Below, one piece after another: positions 25,119-36,663 of a stretch of 64,000 nucleotides of DNA. Each line of letters begins with the position of its first letter. The first letter of the stretch is position 1. Both the position numbers and the translations under genes were made by a program. The stretch comes from Theristus sp. LFF4_11 (lineage: Eukaryota > Nematoda > Chromadorea > Monhysterida > Xyalidae). The notes under the pieces were generated by a model, which saw only the letters and a program-made list of their open reading frames with translations, had not been told where the DNA came from and did no database searches. The stretch covers positions 167,480 to 231,479 of the forward strand of contig JASANC010000443.1 in the NCBI GenBank assembly GCA_030248135.1, given 5' to 3'.

Positions 25119-25576
25119 CATGCTGATGGTTTGATTCCCAACAAAAACTCCGTAAAAATTCCGTACTTTTGTTGAGGATCCTCTCCGCTGCGTGCGTTGG
25201 CTGTGAATCACTGAATGAATTGTGTTATAAAATAAGAGTAGTGGATTGGATTGGTATGGTATGATCATGATGTTGTAAAATATGCGACATTTAGGTCATT
25301 TCGCTGCGCGCGCGCACCCCCGGAAATAAATAACCGGAAATAAAACCGTATTTTTCTTGCCAATATAAAAAACCGGTTTTTTACTATCATTAGTGTTAAC
25401 CGGGAATAAAAGAAACAAAAAAACGAAAACTCCACGACAGCCAACCCATTCATTTCGTGGCGGCGTGGTGAGGTGATAAGATAACTGCACCTGCACGACC
25501 ATGTGCTTCACTTTTTCCAATCGCCCGCTCACAAAAAGACTCAATCAGTTGTCAAAATAAAATAAAGAAAACAACG
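25119..25576. other. Spacer before diacylglycerol lipase
   Basis: 458 bp between the hAT element and the lipase start codon. It must hold the lipase promoter or 5' leader. No TATA box, exon or RNA gene is evident. Confidence 0.4.
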
Positions 25577-28500
25577 ATGCCAAGCTTGCACATTTTCGGG
25601 CGCAGTTGGGGAATAGCAAGCGACGATTTCGTTTTTCCAGCCGTCACGGAGGGAATTCTGCGGCTGATCTGGTACGTTGTTGCTGTTTCCAGTGCTTGAG
25701 TATCTGTTTTTTGAAGTTGAAGTTGCTAGATTTTATTGTTGCTGTTGAAGCAAGTGAACAAAAATACGATGGAAAGATTATGTCGCATGAATTTTTTGAA
25801 ATCGCTTCGACAACTGAACTTCTTTGTTTTTGATAAACAATAAACATTCATTCATAATCATTCCATCACAAGCACACATTCGCACGCACGCAATGCAGGT
25901 TCATGGCCGCGTTTGCGTTGTACACATTTCCGGGCACGGTGCGCAAGGAGTGCGAGGGCGGCTTGCATCTCGGCAACTATATTCTCATTTTGATCGTGCT
26001 GAACTCCGTGGTACAGTTTCAGTTTTTACCTTTTTTCAACAGCGATCGAAATCAAAACCCACAAATTCAATCACAAGTTCGAATAGATCACACACAAGCA
26101 CAGAAACACTGATAGCGAAAGCATAACAGCGCTAAAAATTGAACATGATCAAACTTTACAGCTGATCGCGGTTTGTTTCGCGATTGCGTTTGTCAGTGCG
26201 CGTGGCACGATCCTCAATTCGTACCCGCGACGCCATCTGTCGATGTTGCTTTACCTGCGCTTTCCACTGTTCTTCTGCGAAGTGCTCGTCAATATCTTTG
26301 GCACTGTCGCCATTTCTGGTGAGGCGAAACAATTGACTGTAACATTTTCTGTAACTGTTCTGGGGTGATTTTAAACAAATTTCTGATTCTTTTCTTTGAA
26401 GAGCCGATCGAGAACTGCTCGCAACGAGTGCTCGGTTCGGTGTTGGCGACGTTGATACTGGAGTGGTTGATGATCGCTATCTTCATTGTCGGCCTGTATT
26501 TGGTGTTCGATCCGCTGGGAACCGGTGACAATTTTTTGTTTATTTGCAGTTTTTGAATGCGTCTGTCTCACTGTTACATGTGGTCCCCGTGTTTCGCTTG
26601 TTTCACTCTACGTTTGGTCAGTCTACTCTCTGCTGCATCTCTCCGGTGCGACCAATCACCGTCCAGATTTCCCAGTTCAGCTCAAATGCAGCCAATACGG
26701 AGCAACAATCGCTCAATTGTCACTGTTGCCGTTTGCCACAGGCCACCGACACGAGCACAGCATGGCGCGCGACCAGTCGAAACGAATCTGGCGCTGGCGT
26801 CTGCGGCTGATGTTCTGCTGTGCGAATGCGGACGATCACGCGAAGTCAGCACTGGAGGACGTCGCTGATTTGCTGAGTGAGTGTTGCATGGGTGCACTGT
26901 TGCAGTTGTGTTTTAGAGCAGTGTTACAAAATTGGATGCTTGCTGGTGATTTCGAATGTTGACACAAACGAACAGAAAGTTAGGCGACGTTTTCAGTTAG
27001 GGGCTACCAGCTAAAAGCGACAGAATACCGTCAAGTAGGGCGCACGTCGAGTTTTCCGTCATTAAGCGCCAAAACAGCCCTCGGCGGGGCTCGGTCCTTC
27101 CGAGCGCACTGCCCAAGCCACGAAACCGACCATATTCATACAAAAAGAATCACTATTTCCCACTGAAAATTACTTGTTTCACAAATGTTCTTGATGTAGT
27201 CAAAAGGAAACATCGACACAGGGACGCTGGTTGGGGACAGCATGAACAAGAGCGACCAATCAGCTCACTGCGCCACTCAGTACAGCCAATCAGCCAGCTG
27301 CCTTCATGAATCTCCACTGTTCACTTCATGTTCGCAGCCGACTTTTTCGGCGACCTCGATCTCGTGCCCACCGACGTGTGGGCTGGTCTGTTGCTGATGG
27401 CGAATCGTGACATCAACTCGTTGGTTCGCCCGCCGGAGCCGATGCCACCGTTTGCCGGTTTCGAGGCGTTCATCAGCAGTGACGGTGAGCAGAAAACGTT
27501 GTGCATGAACGAACGGGCCGAATGGATGAATGTGGAGTACGCGGGTGAGTTGACGTTGTCGGTGGTTTTTGGGTTTTAGTGGTACGATCTTTACACGTGG
27601 GAATCAGAATACGACCCCTTCTTGGTGGTGGGATTATTGCAGATGAAGATGACATGAATACGTTTCTGCAATTTTTGATGTGTTTGTAGATCCGTGAGAT
27701 CCCCACAATTGCTGCATCACTGTATTTTAGGTCGAATAATGCAGTTTGCGCTGGCTGTTTATGGTTGGCCGTACTATGTGTGGAACAACTGCGGGTTAGC
27801 GCCGTGGTCTCGTCTGATGAAGGGACTCCGCTGCTGTCAGAGATGTCGTTGCGATCAGGTGAGATTTTGGTCGCCTGATTTTCAAGGAGGGATGCGCTTT
27901 GTCCATGACACCCCTTTAAAATCAGGTGACGAAAAATTGCATTCCAAATGTTTCCTCAGCGCAGCTTTAGGTTTAAACAGGGTTTGTTTTTATGAGTCTC
28001 GCTCAGTGTTTTGTGTGTTTCATAATTTGTGGCCTTCTTCAAAGTCGGTCGCTGTCACTGCTTGCCAGGTGCTGATCGTGCGTGACAACTGCTGCCAGTG
28101 CAACACGGCCGCATTTCTCTTGACGGCGTCACTCCGTGAGACGGACGTCTTCTACGTGTCGTTTCGCAATCAGATTTATGAGGTACACTCATGAAAGTTG
28201 GCAAAGAACAAATTGATTGCGCATGAAATTATTTTCATGAGTTGTTGAAGTTGTATTTGGGGGAAGCCAAAAAAAACACCCACTCAGAACATGACAAACT
28301 CGCTGTCAGGTGCCGTTCGTGGCGTGTGCCGACCCGGAGACGCGCTCGATTGTGGTGACCATCCGCGGCTCAATGTCGCTGCGTGACGTGCTCACCGATC
28401 TGACCGCCGCTGACGAGCCGTTGCTGCTTGATGTGAACGAGCGCGAAGCGTCCGTGGATACGGTCGTCGTGGAGGTGTCGAACTCGGACGACGAGTATGC

Positions 28501-31122
28501 GACCGCCAGCGGCAGCACTGCGAACCCGGCAAGGTGGGTGATTCGTGGTCACGTGATCAGTTTCGTGTGTGATTGGTAGAAGAACGATCGACACACAACC
28601 ATATCGAGGAAGTTGTGAAGCAGGTGTAAAACTGAAGTATGAATACAGTCGATCTGTAAATCACAGGCTGCTTTTGAGATGCGCTCACTGATTGAGCCAA
28701 ACCGCTCGATGCAGCCAATCAGCAGGTCATATTCAAATGCGAGAATGCACAAATTGCACATGATTTTTTGGTGTCCTTCCGCGCAGCGCACAAAAGTAAA
28801 AAAAACTAACAAATTTCCACGAAAACACCACAATCTCCGTTTACAACACAATTGCAGCAGTAAAAGCGAGCAAGGCAGCAGCAGCAGCGGTGTCCGCCGC
28901 GGCGTTATCCAGCATCAGTCTGGTGCGGCCGATTCCAGCAACAACGCCAGCGGTAGTGCCATTCGTGTGCACCGTGGCATGCTCCAGTCGGCGAAATACG
29001 TCTGCTCGGTGCTCGAGAAGCAGAACATTCTCGACGATCTGTTCGTCCTGTATCCGGAGCACAATTTGGTGATCACTGGTCACAGTCTCGGCGGCGGTGT
29101 GGCGGTGCTGGTTGGATTGTTGCTCAGGTGGGGTCGTGTGGGGTGGTTGCTGGAGATTGGGGAACGGCGGTGATTGGCTGTGGGATGATGGAATGGCCAA
29201 TCAGCGAACGCTGAGAATCGGCTAGTCGCATTCATGTGGAGGAAGTACTTCGCTGTTCGGGGGGGGGGGGTTCTTTCAACGTTCTCGACCACGAAGAGTA
29301 AAGTGAATGATTGCTGATTTTTTGCATCATGAAATGTGAAATTTCGAGCCGAAAAGTGACAAGGATGTTAGGCGAGCGAGACTCATTCGACATGATGAAG
29401 CATGTCGTTCACTTCAAATATTGGAGCATCCGCTCGTTTATGCATGAAACGAACCGTGAGTAATATGCCGCATCACGCGCGATTGGCTTCAATTCAAGCC
29501 AGCCCACTGTCATTGATTCGTTCCCCCACGCAGACAACGTTTCCCGAGCGTCCGCGTGTTTGCGTTCTCGCCGCCGGGCTGTGTCGTGAACGCGGCTGGC
29601 GTGGCCGCGTGCTCCGAGTTCGTGTGCAGCGTCGTGCTCGGCGACGATCTGGTGCCGCGCATCTCGTACGAATCGATGCAACGACTCAAAGTCGACATCG
29701 TTGATCTCATTGAACATTGCGATCGCCCGAAATACCAGATCCTGTTGAAGGGATGCTTTCGGTTGCTCTGCGGCGGCGCGCCCGTTGAGTCCGCACGTGG
29801 TTGGTTTGGAGTTGCACTTCGGGTGGTTTTGGAATTTGAGTTTGGAATTGATTGGTCACCTTTGGCTAATTTTAATTCGTGCGGTGTTTACGAATTAAAA
29901 ATTTAGAGTTCATTGATTGGTCATCTTTAGTAATTGGTAAACGTAGCGGCATAGTGCAGTAATTCTGTAAACGCATCCGAATTCTCATTGCATTTCACTT
30001 CATCCGAATCGTTAAAAATTGCATCTTCTGTTTCTCAGAGCACGAGGCGGGTCCGAATTCGGCGGTCGAGCCCCCACCCGACCCGACCGTGTCTCCGCCT
30101 ACGCCCTCGATGTCACGTGACGTCTCGTTCAGCAGCACGGCACGACCGAGTGCCCTTGGTGTGACAGCAGCCAGCAGCAGTCGAGTGCAGCCAACACCGC
30201 CGTCGATGGTGTCCAGTGCGCAGTCAGCGCTGCTGGAACGTGACCGCCTCGCGAGACAGCCGGGCGCCGCGACGACGCCGACGTTCTACGGCACCGAGGA
30301 CGTGACGCCGCCCACCGGACGCGCACCGCTCGAGCACACGGCCGCCAACGCCGACGCGCTCGCGGTGCCCTCGCATGCGCAGGCGTTCGGTTGGTGAATG
30401 GGGACGAACGTTGACGGTGCACTGAATTGGTTGTTTGCTGTTTTCTCCTCCTGCAGATTGGGTGTTTTTTAGTGTTGTTGCGAGGTACTTTTTGGAATGT
30501 CTGTGGGTCAGTCTGATTGCGGTTATGACGCCACGCCGTCAATTTTGGAGTTTTGTGGCGTGTTTTCTGGAATCTTGAATTGGTATTTTTTTCCGCTTTT
30601 CACAATCCAGCACGCGCACCATGCTGTTCAGGCCCTCCTGTCCATAAAAATGCATCTTGATCTTACTCTACCGTCCAACTAACGCTTGGACATGAGCGTA
30701 TTGTGTTCACTTCAGACGCAACCAATTGATGAGCTAATCAACACTTGTCCGATTTATCGTGCAGGTGTCCCTCGAGTGACATCAGTGGGGCGTCTGTCCA
30801 CGCGCGGCTGTGTGTTGTACTGTCCCGGTCACATCATGCACCTGACACGGTCACGCAGCAACACGGCTTCGGCAGACACATCCACTCGTGGTGATCAAAT
30901 GCATGTCACTTGGTGTGACTGCAGGTAATGGAAAGTTTGGGCTACTTCTCTTGAAACGGGTGGTTCTTGACTGGAATAATGTTTGTTTGCAGACGATTCA
31001 TGAACATCAAGTTGAGCTACAAGATGGTGACTGACCACATCCCGAAGTACGTTTGTGAACAGCTGCGCAAGGCGTCGCTGAACACTGTGGAACGGGAGGA
31101 TGCCACCACGGAGCAGTTGTGA
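25577..31122 (+). CDS. dagl: Diacylglycerol lipase (DAGL), complete
   Basis: Plasma-membrane sn-1-specific lipase that makes 2-arachidonoylglycerol from diacylglycerol. Fourteen exons join in phase to 823 residues: 25577-25671, 25899-26010, 26162-26318, 26402-26524, 26742-26876, 27338-27544, 27731-27858, 28069-28182, 28310-28533, 28858-29127, 29534-29799, 30039-30389, 30765-30924, 30993-31122. The first residues (FGRSWGIASDDFVFP) match animal DAGLs. Four hydrophobic segments in exons 1-4 are the membrane part. The lipase core shows the nucleophile elbow GHSLGGG in exon 10, LGDD in exon 11 (likely catalytic Asp) and PGHIMHL in exon 13 (likely catalytic His). A Ser-rich insert lies before the GHSLGGG block. 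Exon 12 is a Pro/Ser/Thr-rich insertion of about 117 residues, the expected regulatory-tail position. The C-terminus KMVTDHIP is DAGL-like. Confidence 0.93.
26985..27130 (-). repeat. tRNA-headed SINE, copy 1
   Basis: On the minus strand a tRNA-like head with an A-box-like GTGGCTTGGGCAGTGCG is followed by a body read as CTTAATGACGGAAAACTCGA and a tail ending AAACGTCGCCTAA. The body is nearly identical to 47005-47165, and a fragment (TTTAGGCGATGGTTTTTAGT) is at 58459-58480. It lies in a lipase intron. Confidence 0.5.
28650..28770 (+). repeat. ~125-bp CCAATCAGC-rich dispersed repeat, copy in lipase intron
   Basis: Contains CTGTAAATCACAGGCTGC, TTTTGAGATGCGCTCACTGA and GATGCAGCCAATCAGCAGGT in the same order as the copies at 9706, 39228 and 59226. 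Confidence 0.6.
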
Positions 31123-32994
31123 AATGGGGGGGGGGGTGATGAATCGAGTATATGATTCACAAATAGGATAAACTATGTGGATTATCCATCCTTCTGCTGG
31201 TGAACTGTCATCAATAGGCATTTTTTCGTGACATCTCATCATTATTGGACAGGTTCTGATAAACCGATAGTTGTATTATTTTGTGTTTGTATATCTCAAT
31301 TTATATCGCCAGAGTTCTTCATCGTCGTCGTTACTTGTACAGCTTTACTTGTTGGTCGTTTCATTTCGGATAACTTTCAGTTTCGTTGGTGATTTGCAGC
31401 CCTGGACAACGAACATCAGTTTCATCAGTGCTCGAACGTTTTTTGGACAAACTTTCCCGATGAATCAGATCAAGAACTGTTGTTTTCTGCAGTATTTTCA
31501 ATCGATGTTCTTAAAAAACATTTTGTTTTGAATTGTCTAGCTTGTATTTGTTTACAGTGGCTGGCCTGAGTTGGCTGTCTTAAAATTTATTCCAATAATT
31601 ATCCTGTGATAATGTTCGTGCGTTCCTCTTTTGATACAGTTTTTGGAACTCTTCTTGAAGAATATGCGAGGTTTCTGTTTCAGCTTCTGAGTGATGTTTC
31701 AAAGTTTTGTCTGTTTTCTTTTTCCCATGATTTTTATTTTGTTGTTGTACAATATGTTCTCTTTAATTGCATTTCATATTGATGTTGGTGTTGTTGCAAA
31801 TTTTACTTATGAAAGTTTTTTTGTTGTTGTGTCGAATCTTTTCTGCTGGTATATTCTTTCTGCGGAAAAACGTGTTTCACAAAGGTTGTCATATTGTTAC
31901 CCGTTACGGTTATTTTTTTCTTCAACCGTGTTCCAGTCGGATCAAGCAAGTCCTAGCTTAAAGACCGAACGCCTTGTTTAGCACCTGATCTGGTGTCTGC
32001 AAACAAACAGGCACGTGTATGCCATATGGTTACTCAGCTGGTGTGTTTGTGTGTCTGTGCAACACTAGACCTGAATAAATCACTAGTTAAAAAAGCGTTC
32101 GCTCTTCAGTTTACATTTTACAACCGAGTTTATTTTTATTTGCTGTGGAGTGCTGGTGCAAAGTGCTTGTTTTCTTGTGATCATCTGAATTTGACTTCGC
32201 AGATGGATTTCTTTTCGAAGACTGAATAAAAAAGTATAGCTATCGTTTGCTGTGGTATTTTGCCTAAAGGTCAATTCAGGAATTTGGTGATTGTGAATTC
32301 AACATCACCATACCGTTTCTTGGTTAAATTTAAAATTAATTTTAAAAGGGAAATTTTGTCTTGAAAAACGCCACGTGCGGTTCTGGGTCACTTGCCATTT
32401 GAATATTGTTTTGGAATTTGCCATTGGTTTGTGACGCTTTTTAGTGGCGTGGCTGCATCATACTTTGTGTGAAAGTCAACCAGTCTGCTAGTAGTACGCC
32501 AAGGGATCAGTTTGGCTCTTCAATAACTTTGTTTTGTGAATGGGTTTGTGTATGGGCAAGGTGAAGTCTGATAAACGTGTGTGGTTGGTTGTAAGGTAAA
32601 TGAATACACGATAAAACTTTGCTGTGCTCATTCCATTTTCCTGTTCTTTTATCGACGTGGCAGTTTGTGTGTGTTGAAGTCAGTACGTCCCACGTCCGTC
32701 CGTTCATGTTCATTCAAACAATGCGTTGTTGTATGTTGTGTTTGCGTTGTGTATGACCACCATCTTGGTATGGTAACATATGTGTGTCTTTGTCCGCATA
32801 ATGTCAGCGTGGCTGACTACAATTTTTGAATCACTCTGAATTACGCTGCCTTCATTTTCGTAATCCATCGTTTTGATGTTGCTGTTCAAATTTACGTTAC
32901 GCTATCGGTTTTAGCTTGCAAAAAGTCCAGGGTCTGATTTTTTGTTGACCACATAAGTTTTTTTTCAAATCTTGTTTTCTTCAGACTCACAAAC
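31123..32994. other. T-rich intergenic region, lipase 3' side to selenoprotein M
   Basis: Probably holds a long lipase 3' UTR and the leader of the next gene. It is T-rich on the + strand, with a G run near 31128-31137. Open frames here are hydrophobic by composition only. No exon is supported. Confidence 0.5.
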
Positions 32995-33916
32995 ATGCAG
33001 CGAATTTTGTTGGCATCGCTGTCTGTAATATTGACGATTGGTCTCATAGGCGCCGATGAAAGGGAGGATGTCGTTAGGGCTCGTGTCGAGGTGAGAAAAA
33101 CAATGGATCGAAGTTTCGAAACACTTGAAAATCACGATTTGAACGCAGTTGCTGACAATTTATAGCATAAAAACGTCTCTTCGTCGGTCTGTCCACTCCA
33201 GAGATGCAACCGTTTTCTTTTATTGCAGAGTTGCAATGGATGACGTTTGAATCGACTGCCGGACGTCAAGCGATTCGTCCGGGAAGATGTGCCGAAATAG
33301 TGGGTCGATTTCGCTGAGAACATCATTCCTATTTGTTGGTGGTGCTAGATTTTTTGATCAGTTGTTTTTTTCATTTCCAGCAAGGATGTTGAATTCAAAG
33401 CGATTCCGGGTCATGCGCCCGAGCTGGTGCTTTTGAGCAAGGATGATACCGAAGTGGAAGTGAGTGTGAAGCATTTTTCTGCTTGTTGGTGTTGTTTTAT
33501 TCTCCTGACGATAACTGTGTTCCGCTGTTCGAATTCCCGAATTATTATCTTTTTTCTGGTTCTGCGACTCCATGAGCACATAGTAGATAGTAATTGCTGA
33601 GGCGACCCGAGTGCCTAAGATACACAACAGTGTCTCAGGAAACTTTGAATTGCCGCATCAGCGTGAAACTAATTTCTTTTCAACGTCTGCACTGAGTTGC
33701 AAAGCCAAACAAGATACGCTAAAACGCTGATTGGTTGTTTTATGTTGTTGCACAAGTCGACAAACAGGACAACAATCCATCAGTCGTTTTATTCAATCTT
33801 TACAGCGTATCGACTTGTCTGAGTACAACCGAGACCAGTGCAATGCGCTCCTTGAGAAGCACGGCTTCAACAAAGTGGAGGAGAAGGAGGAAAAAGTGGA
33901 TGAGGGGGAATTGTAG
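32995..33916 (+). CDS. SELENOM: Selenoprotein M with in-frame TGA (Sec)
   Basis: A thioredoxin-like redox protein of the ER lumen. Exons 32995-33090, 33229-33299, 33381-33459 and 33806-33916 join in phase to 118 residues counting one TGA (33241-33243) read as selenocysteine. The N-terminus is a signal peptide (about residues 1-20). The redox motif is C-N-G-U, at the place of CGGU in vertebrate SelM, and the downstream sequence keeps family blocks: LNRLPDVKRFV, IPGHAPELVLL and RIDLSEYNRDQCNALLEKHGF. Coding similarity continues for about 80 residues after the TGA in three exons with correct phases, so the TGA is not a real stop. The protein ends DEGEL, possibly an ER-retention-like tail. A SECIS element is expected in the 3' UTR, but I could not identify a convincing one. 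A program that treats TGA as stop will miss or truncate this gene. Confidence 0.88.
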
Positions 33917-36663
33917 GGTGCCACATTAGCACACTAGTGCTCAGCGGTGATTAGTTGGTTACTGGTCTTATGCTGTTTGCTGATTGGGTGGAGTTGAGTG
34001 AGACAGCATTTCCTGTTATTGTTCAAACAAATATGGCGATGCAGCCAATCAACAGGCTGCCTCTGCTGAATGGACCAAACAATCAATCGCTGGGTGCACC
34101 ATGTTTTTATTCCCGTTTGTTTTGTGATCGTGTTGCAACTGTTCGCCTAGTCTCACGCTCCTTGTGACGTTGTCAAGCTAAGCCATTCTTTTGGTGTTTG
34201 ATAACCGATGTGCGCATGCGTGCTGCTGTCTGAATGTTGTCACGTGACTTAGTTCGTTTCATGTTTTTTTGTCGGTGTTTTCCGTAAACGAATGAGCTTT
34301 CAGATACTGTGATGAACTTTTTTTTATTTTTGTTGTTGCTCTGTCACATTCGCTCAATTCTCAATAGTTTACGTTTAAGGTCAGTGTTTTTTCTCGGTTC
34401 AGTCTGTAAAAATGCACTATTCCCCAAAACAGTGAACCGCAATTTTGGTGCTGCTGAAATGATCAGCTGAGTTTTGCTGTATTACGTAATAAATGAACTA
34501 TCTTAAGCTTTCGTTTTGGAGAAGCGATGGGGAAATGGTAAATTTTGTGAGTACATTTTAAAGACAGCTGTGGTGGAGGAAGCGAAAATTTTCATCTGAA
34601 ATCTTAACACAAAAATAGACGACAATCTCAATGAAAAACGTTGTTCAGTGGCAAGACAGCTGTAAAACAGGACAGAACGTTTTACAAGAATAACAACAGT
34701 TGTTGTTTCTATTGGTTTCAAAAGCGTTGTTACATAATTTTGTTGAACCCTGTTTTGAAAACGTGACATTTTCACAGCTGTGGTTGATGCTTTTTTACCA
34801 ATATATTTTTATTCTTTTTTTAACATCAGCGTCACCGCACCCGGAAGCAAATCGATCTTCGAACAAAAGTATCGTGAAAAATAAAAAATGTCCGTTTGCT
34901 GTTCAACGGAACAGTTGCGTTTGGCAAGTCGCGGACGCAAAAAACAACACCAAAAAAACGCAGACTAAAAATGCGACCAAATGCTGTGTGACGTCAATGG
35001 AGCGCTGCTTCAACGGCTTGTGCCAGAGGCAGGTATAATAATTTTTGCAAAATTTTCACTTTTACAGTGTCGCTGTTCACACACTGAGCTTTGTATCTTT
35101 TTACACTTTTCTTGCTTCAATGGTTTTCCCTCCACCGCCAAGCGTATACGGGCGCGCACTGAATTGTTGACATTTTTATGATTAGCTTTTTTTCAACGGT
35201 TTTGCTGGGGTGTATCTGTTTTTGCCAAATGTGTTCTGCGGCAGGTTCGTTGTGTAACGCAGCAAAATTTTCAAATGATTATTGCGTATCTGTTTGAATG
35301 TGTGTGAATGCTCGCAGTTTCGTAACTTCCACTTCCGCAGGCAGCTGATTGGTCACGTCGAAGTTGAGCGGTTCGCAAGCGATCTGGGTACCAGGATTTC
35401 GAAAAAGTTCTCGTTAAAACTGAGACCTTACCTTGCACCCGTGAGGTTGGATGTCATCTTGTGTCAGGCAGACCTTGACATGAAACAACAAACGGTTTCT
35501 CATTTCGTCGCTTTTGAAATTTTGATTGCGAACATGCTGTCGTGAAAGTGTCGACAAAAATGACACAGCATAATGTGACAATTTCTGCACGCTGTTTTGT
35601 CTCCGATTACCTGTGACAAACTGAACTTTAACAAAGCTGCCCTTTTTAAAGTTCTGAACGTGTTGCTTACTTTTCGGATCATATATACTCATAAAAACAT
35701 TGCAATCGTTTTTTTTGTTCTTTCTGATTCAAAGGTGTCCCCGTTTTTAAATTGTGCTTTTTTGGTGATCGCCAACTGTGGTGAAGCAAAAACTGCCCGT
35801 GTTTATTGTTTTTTCCACTCAGCTGCTCCTTTCACATCCCATTTATCACGTAAAGCTCGTTTTGTTTTGCCAATAAAACTGGCGTCGATGAGAAACTGCC
35901 TCCACTGACGCTGGTTGCCGACGACTCCTGATTTTAACTATCAGCCCGAGTTTTTATCGTTCAGTGAAAGCCAAGCGGCTTGCATCAATCATTTTGTGAT
36001 GCTATCAACCGAAAGTTCGGACGCGCAGGTTAAACGCGTGTTCAAAAGGACACTTTCCGCACTTTCCGTTAATGATTGAAGACGGGTTCCACTAAAAATC
36101 GTATCTGCGCTTTCTTTTGTCCATTCAAGCCGAAAAACACCTCAAAACTTTACAAATCGACGCCTTTAGCAGCACTCCGTCAAGTCATAAACCTGGCTGC
36201 GAAAGTAGATTATAAAAGTGCCACGGACACACGACAGAGGGAAGCAATATTCTCAAGTCAAGTGTCCTTGGTTCGTTTCGTAAGTGCCACGAGCGATTTA
36301 CTGGAGCGCCAGAAGCGGCCATCTAACAAACTTTTATCTCTATGCTCGTTTTCGGCCAGAAAACCGCATTATTGTTGCAAAAACATCATCGTTTGTTAGC
36401 CACGGATCGTTTTTGAGCATAGTTCTGTTATGTATGAGCGCCAATTTGCTGCGACATTTCAAGTGCGTTTCGTCTTCATTCGTTGTTGCGCCAATCGCGC
36501 GTATCTTTTTATCGCTTGCCCGCCCACCTTCTGCAAGGGGCATTCACCACCACCACCACACTTGTCAGTCATTGTCAAATCGGCGGTGTGGAGTGTTTTT
36601 TTCTGGTGGCCGTGTCACTGGCTTGTCCGCGTGCGGTTGTGTGTTCATATGTTCGAAAAAAGT
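33917..36663. other. Selenoprotein M 3' UTR and intergenic region
   Basis: It should contain the SECIS element of the preceding gene. A stem CGGTTCA/TGAACCG with a CTGT/ACAG extension stands at 34395-34439 but lacks the UGA/GA quartet on the 5' side. A fragment similar to the CCAATCAGC repeat is near 33975-34060. A 203-bp Cys-containing open stretch bounded by AG and GT at 34830-35032 could be an exon of an unrecognised gene. Nothing else is supported. Confidence 0.4.

Noticed and set aside
31691..31981. Hydrophobic 96-residue + strand open frame
   Set aside because: Hydrophobicity follows from the T-rich strand; no start context, no homology.
34395..34439. Stable hairpin CGGTTCA...TGAACCG as SECIS candidate
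   Set aside because: The TGA lies inside the Watson-Crick stem on the 3' side and no UGA quartet exists on the 5' side, so it does not fit the SECIS fold.
34830..35032. Exon-like stretch with Cys-rich peptide bounded by AG and GT
   Set aside because: No partner exon with matching phase and no family resemblance; could be real but cannot be supported.
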